Source: Megascapheus bottae (lineage: Eukaryota; Chordata; Mammalia; Rodentia; Geomyidae). Taken from it: a stretch of DNA of 64,000 bases. The position numbers and the translations under genes are program-made. Of this stretch, positions 36,929 to 49,000 are shown one piece after another (positions within the stretch are counted from its first letter, which is position 1; every line of letters starts with the position of its first letter). The notes beneath the pieces were generated by a model. It was not told where the DNA came from. It did not search any database and saw only the letters and a program-made list of their open reading frames with translations. The DNA is taken from positions 17,385,001 to 17,449,000 of the forward strand of contig JANJXV010000013.1 in NCBI GenBank assembly GCA_024803745.1, read 5' to 3'.

Positions 36929-39900
36929 CCTTCTCTCTTCTCCAGAATTAATAGGACCAATGCAGTGATACTTCTGGTCACAGATGTAAGCCCTTGGCAA
37001 ACATTAGCTTTTTCAGAAGTTGGAAATCTCAGAACAAGGTCTAAGAAACCCAGGGACCCACGTAAAGCCAAAGAAAGCTTATCCATATATTCCACAATTA
37101 GGCATTCTAGTATACTTAGGAATTTTCCTAATTTAGACATTATTGTTTCTTGTTTTTCTGAGATGGATAAAATAAAACCTCAAAGTGACAGTAAACTTAG
37201 TTCATCTTTATTTCACTTCTGGCAGCTTGTTTAATGCCTGGCTGTAGAAGAATCACTGGGTCAGGATGTAAGCACTTCTTAGAGACCCTCTAAGCATTTT
37301 CCTAGAGTAGGACTCTATGGTGAGGTCCCCACACGCATCCCATCAGACACTTTAGGATAACCTGTGCCAGGAACTTTCTATGTTGTATTGTTGGATGTCT
37401 TTGTGCTTTGTTAACCATAACAAATGATAAAGAAGAATGAATCAGTTCTAATGATACGAGATTGCTATGTTTAGCCTCATAATGCTTACTTAACAAAAAT
37501 GAATTTGCTGATGGAAATGAAAGGATGTTATTACCCTTAAGCAGAAATTGGATATACTTATATGCTAATGTCCTCTGGTATTTACTTTGTAGATATTTAG
37601 GACAATGCCTTCAAAATTGTTGTTGTTGTTATTGTTTTGGCCATAGAAACATTCCTTTGTTAAAATATAATAATTGTTAAGCCGAGTGGCTTAATCAGTG
37701 GCTCAACCTCTAATCCTATCTATTTAGGAGGCTGAGATTTGAGGATTGCATTTTAAAGCCAGCCGGACCAGGGAGGTTTGTGAAACTCATAAAAAGGCAA
37801 ATGTAGATTGTGGCAAAAGTGGTAGAGTGCAAGCCTACTTCACTCCATCCCGTGGCCCCACACACAGTCTTGTGGGACCTAAACATTCCTGGCTAAGGGA
37901 ATTGCTAGACATTTTATAATTTAGGTGCTATAGCCATAATTAAAAATGAGAATTTCGCTGGGTGCAGTGGCTCTTGCCTGTACTACTCATGCTACTCAGA
38001 AGTCTGAGATCTGAGGATCAAGGTTCAAAGCCAGCTGGGGCACTAAAGGACCTGAGACTCTTATCTCCAATTAACCTCTAGAAAATGGAAAATGGGACTT
38101 GGCTCAAGAGTAGGGTGGTAGCCTTGAGCCGAAGAGTTCAGGGACAATACCCAGGCCCAGGGGGACGGTGGTAGCCTTGAGCTGAAGAGCTCAGGGACAG
38201 CGCTCAGGGACAATTTTGCTTTAAACAGAGTAGTAGTAGTATCTGTGTTTGGGTAGTATGAAGTTTGTGCATATATGTGTGTATGTGTGTGCTTTCATAT
38301 TTTATTACTGGCTAAGATGGTTCTCTTGTGTTTCTAGATAATCATCTAAAAACTGCTTTGTTTTATTTTGACCTTTTTTTTGTGGGTCATGGGGCTTAAA
38401 CTCGGACTGGGCACTGTTTTATCTATTGATAAAAATAGATGTCAATTATACAACTAATCAATCATAATAAAAATAAATAAAAATCAGTAAGGAAAGTAGA
38501 CATATACATCACATATCTCTGATAAAATTTATATAACCTAAAAATAGTCTTGTTGATTTTAATGTAAAATCTGTAGTATTTCAGGTATTAGCTATAACTA
38601 AGGTATGTTTACTCATTTATTGTTTTTAGAGACCCCAATGGTCTTTCTCTAGTTTTCCAAGCCATTTCCTAAAAAACTGTGTTTATCTTGTGACCCAACA
38701 ATATAACTGTGGTGGGCTCATGACTCGTCACTTATCTGTGGATCCATGGTATATAAATGGCCTCTGGAGGATCTGTAGGCTGGGCCCTGTTCAAAGTATC
38801 TGGACTGTGGTGCCTACCTCACAGGAATGGGTTGTAGGGAACAAACCCACCTTTGCATTGGAGTTGTTTAAGGTAGCTCCTCTTTTGTGAGGTTTCATGG
38901 TATGCAGAGCCTGAGGTTCCCTGCTAACCTGGGCATGCTGTCTCCCTGCTTCCCAGTGACGCCAATGCCCCCTTTGCCCAGTGGAGCACCGAGCGTGTAT
39001 GCGCATGGCTGGAGGACTTCGGTCTGGCTCAGTACGTGATCTTTGCCAGGCAGTGGGTGACATCTGGCCACACATTGCTGACAGCTACACCTCAGGACAT
39101 GGAAAAGGTAAGGATTGAGCCTGGGCAGAGAAGATCCCATTTCTCTCCAAACCAATGCATGGAGACTAATGCTTGGGAGATGGGGGTGGTATTCCTTCCC
39201 CCCACCCGCTGTCTACCACACACAGGGAAGGCTGAGATTCCCTCTGCAGCTGCATGGTGACATCCCAGGACAGCAGCCAGAGATCTGCTACCCACCCTGC
39301 ATCCTCACCCTGACATGACATCCTCTGAGGACCAAATTGCCTGCCAGAATTTCTCATCTGGTCTTCATCTTGTATTTTTTAGGAGCTAGGAATTAAGCAC
39401 CCACTCCACAGGAAGAAGCTGGTTTTAGCAGTGAAGGCCATCAACACCAAGCAAGAGGAGAAGTCTGCATTGCTGGACCACATCTGGGTGACACGTAAGG
39501 ACAGCCATATATGAATGAAGTGTGTTTCTGGCCATTCCTAAGGGTAGAGAGAATTTCCCCCTTGATGTATGCCTCAAAGACAGCTGTTTATTTGCCAAAG
39601 GCGGGTGGATTCCTGAATCTTTGGGGGAATAAACCTAGAGTCTCAAAATGGTCACTTTTTGCTTGCTATTCTCCTTGACACCCACGTTCCTCTATTTTCC
39701 ATGAGTGCTAACACATCTGTTTCTATGTATTTGTAGGGTGGCTTGATGATATTGGCTTACCCCAATACAAAGACCAGTTTCATGAATCCAGGGTTGACGG
39801 ACGAATGCTACAATACCTAACTGTGGTAAGGAATTTTCTTCTGAATGTTTTGGTGATTCCTGTGAGCACCCAGTTCAGATGTACCCATGGTGCTGTTTCA

Positions 39901-39998
39901 AACTTAATTCTATCTCATCTCTCATATTCTTGTGGCCTTGTGGTTACATTAAAGTCCCAAATAGCAAAATATGAATGCTGCTGCTAAGAGAAGCTGTT

Positions 39999-40054
<56 letters not shown>

Positions 40055-43000
40055 AAGAGGAAGGCCGCCAGTGTAACTTCCTGATTCTATGGTGTGATCC
40101 AAAGTGACAAAGCCACAGGGGAAATGTGGTGGTGGTGGTGGTGGCTTAGGTGTCATCCAGAGGAGACTGGGGCTCAATCTGATCAAAGAAGTCCCAGTTT
40201 TCTGCCTGTCTGGGAAAGTGCAGCCCTCAGTCAGCAAACATGCTAGTTAGTGTCTCCTCTTGTACAGAAAGGTGGAAAGGGTCTGGGAAGGGCATGTAAG
40301 ATCTTTTGTTACTTTGGAAACTCTGATTCATTAACCAACATTTTTCTCTTCCAGAATGATCTACTCTTCTTAAAAGTCACCAGCCAACTACATCATCTCA
40401 GCATCAAATGTGCCATTCATGTGCTGCATGTCAATAAGTTCAACCCCCACTGCCTACATCGGCGGCCTGCTGATGAGGTGAGGGCCAGAGAGTATCTATG
40501 CAGGTAGTCTTGAGCCAGGACACCTGATATATTAGGTGGAAAATTAAAAAAAACACAATGAAGGATGGCTGTATTTCAGGTGATGGTCCCTGGTATTCTG
40601 AATTTTGTGTCTTCTGGTAGACGCTAAACTGCACCTCCTGCCCTCCTTTAGGAACATAAATACTGTGGGTTAGAGGGCAGTGGCAACAAGTCTTTCAAAG
40701 TCCCTTTTAATATCTATGATGAGGAGATGCACAAAACAGAGAGGAGAGGAAAGACAAGGTAAAAGTGTAGATACCAATGTAGAGCAAGGAGGATCCAAAA
40801 CGGAGCCCATAAAGAGTCAGACATTTCAGAATTGCCAGATACTACTCAACCTCCACCCACATGCAAAGTATCTATGAGCAGATCTTGCTAGAGAATAAAA
40901 TGTGTAAGTAAACACAGCAATCCAGATCCTGATGAAATACCCAAGGATCATCCATAAACCCTGACCTCTTGATGAGTTCTGAATGACTGGCTGTCAGTTC
41001 CATCCCACTTCCACTGTTCCAGGGAGCTACATCTAGCTCCGCTTTCCTTGGGGATTATAAACTCCCACTCTGTCTTCCAGCTTCTGTTTTCTTGTTGGTC
41101 AACAAATTTGTTTTGTGTGCCTTTTATATATCATGAAGGTCATGGTGCCATGTAGAAGCACTCAGGCATACACTTTTTTTTTGTTTTTTTTTTAATATAT
41201 TTTTTATTGTAATTAATAGAAGGGTTACATGATATTTGCCAGATAAATGGTGCCTTAATTCCCACACATTGATACCCTTTCACATGTCATGGTCCCCATT
41301 TCCCTTCCCCCCTCATCTTGTTTTCTCCCGTTCCCTATCCAATTTCAGATAACCAAATACAATTATATCCGATATATCAGATAACAAAGTGAGATAGTGT
41401 AACAATATGAGATAACCAAGGGACAGTAGAAGTGATGAGAGATAACATAGTACCTTAAGAACAACAATGATTAAATATGGCTTATGTTTACATCATATTT
41501 TAAATGACAAGTTTAACAAACAATTGTTCAAGGAGGAAATCTCTAATTACATTCTCTGGCACTTAGTCTTTAGAACTTAATCAAAATTAGGCTAACGGTT
41601 TGTAAGGCATACACGTTTTTAACATGTGCTCCCCTAAAATGTCGGGTCACACTAGGGTAATCTATAAACACTCAGTTCATAACTGATTATTTAAACTTCT
41701 GCTAGATAACTGAACTGCAAAACAATATGCCTTTATTTTTTTGTCCCACAATTAACTAGATGGAACCTGAGAGTGAGATCGGATATCCCAGTATAGGAGA
41801 TGCTGTCAGATTCAGTGCGCACTCTACTTCTTGGAACTGGGGAGGCTCTGGGCAGGTGTTCTGGCTAGCCAGGGACACTCTAGGAATGAGGGTTTGCTTT
41901 TCTGGGGAACGCATCTGAGGCAGGGTTATTCTCCATGGATGAGCCACAGAGCCACAGAGGGCCCACTTTGGGACTGATTAGGCCTAATGTCTTCATTCTT
42001 CTTCCTTCTGTCACAGAGTAACCTTTCTCCTTCAGAAGTGGTGCAGTGGTCCAACCACAGGGTGATGGAGTGGTTGCGATCCGTGGACCTGGCAGAGTAT
42101 GCACCCAACCTTCGAGGGAGTGGCGTTCATGGAGGTCTCATTGTGAGTGGCTATCTGGGTTAATCTACCTGGCTTGGTGCAAACTGGGGTATTTCAAGAT
42201 TAAACTCCTATAGGACCACAATGCATGATAGTGAAAAACTAGATAGAATGACTTCATCCAAATTCCTTGCCTACGTTCAAGTCTCAAAGAAAGCAGCTTG
42301 GTCATTTGTGGTGGGGGATTTGGATATGATGGAAACAAGATAGCTTCTGAAAAGACTTCCTCAGCCTCAGTTCCCTGGACTCCAGGTCAGTGGGTTACAG
42401 CAAGCAGGATGCACCTCAAACAAGGCAGCTCTGTCTGTTCCCAGAGGAATGCAGCCAGCAGTGGGGAGTGAACAGGAAGGCCTCCAGTGTAACTTCCTGA
42501 TTCTATGGTGTGATCCAAAGTGACAAAGCCACAGGGGAAATGTGGTGATGGTGGTGGTGGCTTAGATGTCATCCAGAGGAGACTGGGGCTCAATCTGATC
42601 AAAGAAGTCCCAGTTTTCTACCTGTCTGGAGAAATGCAGCCCTCAGTCAACAAACATGCTAGTTAGTGTCTCCTCTGAGTTGGATCTTGTGCTGATAGAG
42701 AGAAGGAAATGGGCTACAGAAAGTGGACAAGCTTCAGCCCTGTGCTGGACCCTGTTGGCCCAGGAAGGACTTTCTCACAGTCACCTTGGTGGGGCCATCT
42801 GTACTTGCTCCTTGCTAGGTTTGTGTGTGGTTTCTTCTTAGATCCTGGAACCACGCTTCACTGGAGACACTCTGGCAATGCTTCTCAATATTCCACCTCA
42901 GAAGACACTCCTCAGGCGCCACCTAACCACCAAATTCAATGCCTTGATTGGCCCTGAAGCCGAACAGGAAAAGCGAGATAAAATGACCTCACCTGCTTAC

Positions 43001-46000
43001 ACACCACTGACCACCACAGCCAAAGTCCGGGTGAGTTGTCAGATCCTTTCTGATTGGCTGTGGGAGCCTGCCTTCTGGTTGCTGTGAAGTACACAGTGGC
43101 TGGCACATACTTGGGGCCAAGCCAGCTTTTGCTGTGGGAGACTGGTACTGTGGTCTCTTGGTTGTTGTTTGGTTTGGCCTCAGAACAAAAGTAGAACAGG
43201 TTTCTGTATACAGAAGCCACATACAGTGAAAATCTCTTCCTTGAATGGGAAGAGAGAACTTACCCTCTACCCAAAAGCGGCCTTTACCCACCTTGCAAAG
43301 TAGATGAATCACATGTCTGGCATTCTTCATTTGGCCCCATCTGTGTGACACAGTGCCATGAAGTCATGGGCAAAAGCTCCCATGCCAGTAGGGAGTTCTT
43401 CTACTCTCAGCTGGCTGGTTCTGCTTGTTTTGATATAAGGTTATCCAAGCACCTGGGCTCCCTAAACCCCACAGAGGTCAACCTGAGCTATGCCACCCTT
43501 ACACTGTGTCCTTGCCACAGATTGACCCATCCCCAGCAACTCTTGCTCAGACCTCCTTCCCCAAAGGAGCAGGAAGTCCAGCAGAAACAATGCTGAGCAC
43601 AGCTCAGACATGGAGGAAAGAGTGCCAGCCCAGGGCTTCTCAGTGCCCAGCTACCCTGCAGGGGAACTGGGTGTGTGCTGCTCTCTATGAGCCATCCACA
43701 GCTGTGGCATTTGGGGCAGGCCCTCCCTCGGGACTGGGCTGAGTGCTGACTGGAGTATTCCACCAGCTCCCCCAGCTCATCTTGGGAAATAACTAAGTCA
43801 TTGGTAGGTCAGCAAGCACGAGTTTACATAATCTCAGAGAAAGCAGCTCTTCTTGTTCAAGATCCATTGGCTTTTCCTGAACATGGTCTATGGGAGTTTT
43901 GTGCAGTTTTCCTAATTTTCTCGCCCCTCCTGGTCCTGTTCTTCTTTTTTCATATATTTTTATTGTAATTAATAAAAGGGTTACATTATATTCACCAGAT
44001 AGAAAGTGCATTACTTCACATACATTGATACCCTTTCTCACATCTTGGTCCCCATCCCCCCCAATCCCCACCCCTCATCTTGTTTCACCACCCTTCCCTA
44101 TCCAATTTCAAATAACCAAATATGCATATATACAATATTATTAGATAACAAGGTGAAATACTGTAACAATATGGGATAACCAAGGGACAGCAAAAGAAAT
44201 GAGAGATAACATAGTATATTAAGGACAAAATCACTCATTATATGGCTTTTGTTTCTATATCCTGGAGGTCCTTTCCCTTAGTGTCATACTATATGGCCTT
44301 AAGTATCTAAGTTTTGTTCTATTGTAAGTCTCTGCTAGGAGAACCCAAGGTTTCTACTGATTATGACAAATGAGGGAAACCATTGAGCCTATGTTCCTTT
44401 GAGTCTGGCTTACTTCACTTAATATGATTTTTTTCTAAGTCTTTCTATTTCCTTACAAATGGGGAAATATCATTTTTTTCTGACAGCAGCATAGTATTCC
44501 ATTGTGTACAAATACCACATCTTGTTGATCCACTCATCAATTGAAGGGCATGTGGGCTGGTTCCATATCTTTGCTATGATAAATAGTGCTGCAATGAACA
44601 TCATTGTGCTAGTGGATTTAGTATGTCCTTGTTTCTGGATGAGTGGGTAAATGCCAAGTAGTGGAATTGCTGGGTCATAGGGGAGTTCTGTTTAGTCTTT
44701 TGAGGAACTGCCTCACTGCTTTCCATAGTGGTTGAACGAGTTTGCACTCCCACCAACAGTGTAGTAGCGATCCCTCCTGGCCACATCCCCTCCAGCATCT
44801 GTTGTTATTAGTTTTCTTGATCCTGGCCATTCTAACTGGAGTGAGGTCGAATCTTGGAGTTGTTTTGGTTTGCATTTCTTTTATGACCAGAGATGTTGAG
44901 CATTTCTTCATGTGTCTATAGGCCATTCTTATTTCTTCTTTAGAGAAGACTCTCTTTAAGTCTTTGGCCCATCTTTTAATGGTTTGGTTGTTTCTTTGGA
45001 GATTAGTTTTGGAGTGATTCAATTTTTTGTGCTGTTGATATATTTTAAATATGAGGCCTTTGTGTGTTGTATGGTTAGTGAAGATCTTCTCCCACTCTGT
45101 AGGCTTTCTAGTTGATTTGCTAGCTATGTCCTTTGCCATACAGAAGCTGTGCAGCTTAATGCAGTCCCACTTACCCAGACTTTCTCTGATTTATTGTGTT
45201 TCTTGGACCTTATTAAGAAAGTTTCAACCTGTACCAAGGAGACCTAGTGGATCTCCTATTCTTTCTTGTAATGTTTTCAGTGTATCTGCTTTTGCCTCCA
45301 GGTCTTTGATCCATTTGGAGTTAATCCTGGTGCAGGGTGACAAAGAAGGATCCAACTTTAGTTTTCTGCAGGTGTTTAACCAGTTCTGCCAGCACCACTT
45401 GTTGAAGAGGCTGTCTTTCTTCCATTCTATTTTTTTTTTTACTCCCTTATCAAAGATTAGGCGGCCATAGGTCTGTAGGTTAATATCTGTGTCCTCAGTT
45501 CTATTCCGTTGGTCTTCAGGCCTGTTCTTATGCCAGAATCAAGCTGTGGCACTATAGCTCTGTAATAGAGTCTAAAGTTTGGTATTGAAATTCCTCCTGT
45601 GCTGTTCTTTCTGCTTAGAAGTGTTTTTGCTATACGGGGTCTTTTATTGTTCCATATGAAATTTTGGATTGCCTCTTCTATTTCTTTAAAGAATGACATT
45701 GGGATATTGATGGGTATTGGGTTGAATTTGTAGATAGCCCTTAGCAAGTTTCCATTTTCACGATGTTAATTCTTCCAGTCCAGGAGCATGAGAGGTTTTT
45801 CCATTTCCTCAGTTCTGCTTTAATTTCCTTCTCAGGGTTTTAAAGTTTTCATCAAAAAGGTCCTTTACATTCTTAGTTAATTCCTAGGTACTTTATTTTC
45901 TTTGAGGTTATTGCAAAAGGGGTTGCTTTCCTGATTGTTGCCTCATTCTCTCATTGTTGGCATACAGGAAGGCAGTTGATTTTTGAGGGTTAATTTTATA

Positions 46001-49000
46001 TCCTGCTATCTTGCCATAGTTTTGAATCAGCTCAAGCATCCTGGGAGTAGAGTCTGTAGGGTTCTTTAAATTCAGAATCATGTCATCTGCAACAAGGGAA
46101 AGTTTTACTTCCTCTTTCCCTATTTAGATCCCCTTTATGCTTGCTTCTTTCCTTATTGCTCTGGCTAGGAATTCTAACACTATGTTAAAGAGGAGTGGAG
46201 AGAATGGGCATCCTTATCTCATTCCTGATTTTAGAGGGAATGGCTTTAGCTTTTTGCCATTAAATATAATGCTAGCTGTGGGTTTGTCATACACCACCTT
46301 TATTATACTGAGGAATGTTCCATTGATTTTTAGTTTCTCCAGAGCTTTTAGCATAAAGGGGTGTTGGATTTTGTCAAATTCCTTTTCTGCGTCTATTGAG
46401 AAAATCATGTGATTCTTGTCCTTGCTCCTGTTGATGTGATGAATTTTGTTAATTGACTTGTCTATATTGAACCATCTTTGCATCCTTGTGATGAATCCTG
46501 TTTGATCACAGTGTATAATTTTTTTGATGAGTTGCTGAAGACTGTTGGCCAGTATTTTGTTGAGAAGTTTTGCATCAGTATTCATCAAAGAAATGGGTCT
46601 ATAGTTCTCTCTCTTTGATGAATCTCTGTTTGGTTTGGGGATGAGGGTTATAGTGGCTTCATAGAATGAGTTTGGTAAAGAGCCTTCATTTTCAATTTCG
46701 TTGAAGATCTTGAGGAGTATTGGTGTGAGCTCTGCTTTGAAGACCTTATAGAATTCAGCAGTGGATCCATCTGGCCCTGTGGCCCTGCTCTTTTTTAATC
46801 ACTCTTATGGAAGTCATGTACAGAGGGCTTACAATTATATAAGCCAGATAATGGGTACATTTCTTCTTGGGCAATGTCATCCTTCCCTTACTCTCTCCCA
46901 CTTCCCACCTCCCACCCACACTCACAGGTTGTAGAATTCATTGTCAATGTGAGTGCCACTGCTGCATTTGTCACCCTTCGTCCCCCCATTTCCCAGACCT
47001 CCCTGCTTACCCTGTTACACACCAACAAACAAAACAACACAAAGAAAAAGAAACCCTCTTGTTTCCATTTCCTAGAGTTCATTTCAATAAGTATTATATG
47101 ATGAAAGGCACATAGGCATTTCGCCTTTGTGTTCCTCCCATTAGAGTATCCTCCTGTGGTCTCACTGTGTGTGAGTGCCTGGAGTCCTGTAAAAGGTATT
47201 ATTATTTTAGATCTAGCTTATGCATATGACCAGGCCTGCTCCTAAATATTGGCTTGTAAGAGTCTTCTAATAATCTCGTGTTTGCTGTGTTTTAGCCTAG
47301 GAAACTTGGATTTTCGCACTTTGGAAACATGAGAAAAAAGAAGTTTGATGAATCCACAGACTACATTTGCCCAATGGAGCCCAGTGACACTGTCAGTGAC
47401 GGTCACAGGCTCTACAGTGGCTACCGGAGCCTCAGTCCCCCAGATACTCCTGAACTGGATGTTCTGGACCAGGTGGGACAGAACAGCTGATCACCTTTGT
47501 CACCTGCCCTCGCTGTGCACCTGAGAGCTCACAAAATAACACTGCGTGTGCCACCACATAACTGCACTCCACCCCCTCCTGCCATGTGCATGACTCGCAG
47601 AGAACATTCCAGCAGTTGTATACCCCACCCCCTCCTGGGCCAGCCCCTCTTCACACCCTGAGGTGCCAGTACATGCAGCTATACCTCTTCACAGGGGCAG
47701 GTTTGGAGGACTTTTGCCAAAGGCAGACCCAGGAGGAAAGGTTTTTTTTGTTTGTTTGGTTGGTTTTTTTTTTTTGCTTTTCATAATAAGCATCCTCATC
47801 CTCAACTCTTCTGGAAACAAGAACACGGATTCAAGATGATCCCAGAAGGTGCAGTTCTCAGTCACCTCCCCTGTGTGCTAGCTGAGGGGAAGCTCAAGTG
47901 CCTTAGGCCTATGGGCCACAGAGTCCTGGCTGAGATCAGAGGGACAACAAGTAGGGATTTTTGCCATGATGACAGTTAGAATTTGGCTATGCCTTACTAC
48001 AGAAGTGGTCCTCACTTCTTTCTGATAATAAAAAAAGCCTATTTATATAGAAAGTAATCCATTCAACATATCTGTTATCTTGTGGGGAATGAGAGCCGGC
48101 CATGTCTGCAAGTGGAATGCTACTATTGCGCAGTGTAAGAGCCTTTTGCAAAGAGAGCACTCATCAGCCAGGTGTACACTCAGGATACCTCAAGGGGAAA
48201 GAGGGAAACACCCCCCCTTTATTTTTCTTTGTGTCATTCAGAGGATATCCCTGGCCACCTTACCTCAGCCCTGCCTCCCTCTGTGAAGCAAAGAAGATGT
48301 TGGGCTCTTGTGTATACTCTGGCTGTAGTTCACATGTATCAGCCATGCACATCCCAGAATTGGTTTCCGAGTGAGGAGTGGGAGCCATAAGTCGGGCAGC
48401 CTGGCTGGCAAGAGTGTTTTTCCACGTGTCTTGCCTGCTTCTCATTAATGTTGGGGGCAGGGGGTGTGTTGTTGACTGTCTGTGCTGGCAGAGCCTAAGC
48501 AGATCTGGCCTCTTGATTTAGAGGCTGACTAGCTGATAATGGGCCCTCCAGATGGGCTCTGTCTGGCTAGAGACTGAGGAAAAGGCACTCTGTGCCAATC
48601 TGAGCTCCTGTTCATGCGATTCCAGTTTGCCACAGGCTGGCGTCTGGCTCCACCAGGTCCCTCGGGCCTCATCTACAGAATAAGAGCAGCATCATAACCA
48701 TCTGATTGCAAGGGAAGATGACAACCCCATTATTACATGCTGAGTCTGCCCCCAAATGGAGGCAATAATATTTACTTCTTAGATGATAGGTGGCCTCAAA
48801 TAAGCTTGTTCTCCAAAGCCATCACCTCCCCTGAAGTAAGTCCAGCTGATGAGATGTGGGCACAAGGCTTCCATCTGCTAACACTGTCATCTGGTTCTTG
48901 GTACCCAGGGCTAAAGAATGACAGGTGTTAATACCTGGCCACTGCCATGGCAGAGTTGATTGGGAGCAGGCTTTGCCTCTTGCTTCATATCACATTCTAG

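Larger units (their letters stand above)
34388..38956. other. PPFIBP2 introns between 34388 and 38956
   Basis: Contains the 51-nt candidate exon, (TG)n at 36890, and two old sense SINEs at 37678-37870 and 37957-38213. A G-rich stretch with poly-T runs precedes several acceptors. No other feature seen. Confidence 0.7.
39108..42841. other. PPFIBP2 introns among the SAM exons
   Basis: Four introns. Contents: (TA)n at 40001-40051, both copies of the 209-bp duplication, and an antisense L1 3' end at 41174-41604. The rest is short intronic sequence. Confidence 0.75.
43031..47295. other. PPFIBP2 intron filled by antisense L1 sequence
   Basis: About 3.2 kb of this 4.3-kb intron is L1 in antisense orientation (43944-46796 plus an older 3' end to about 47170). 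43031-43940 holds no recognised feature. Confidence 0.8.

Noticed and set aside
40052..40260. 209-bp duplication as a new SINE
   Set aside because: No A-tail, no Pol III boxes and no target-site duplications, and only two copies in the window, so a local duplication is simpler.
44675..46588. Reverse-transcriptase-like frames as a live L1
   Set aside because: Frames are broken by frameshifts and stops, and ORF1 and the endonuclease are absent. A dead 5'-truncated copy.
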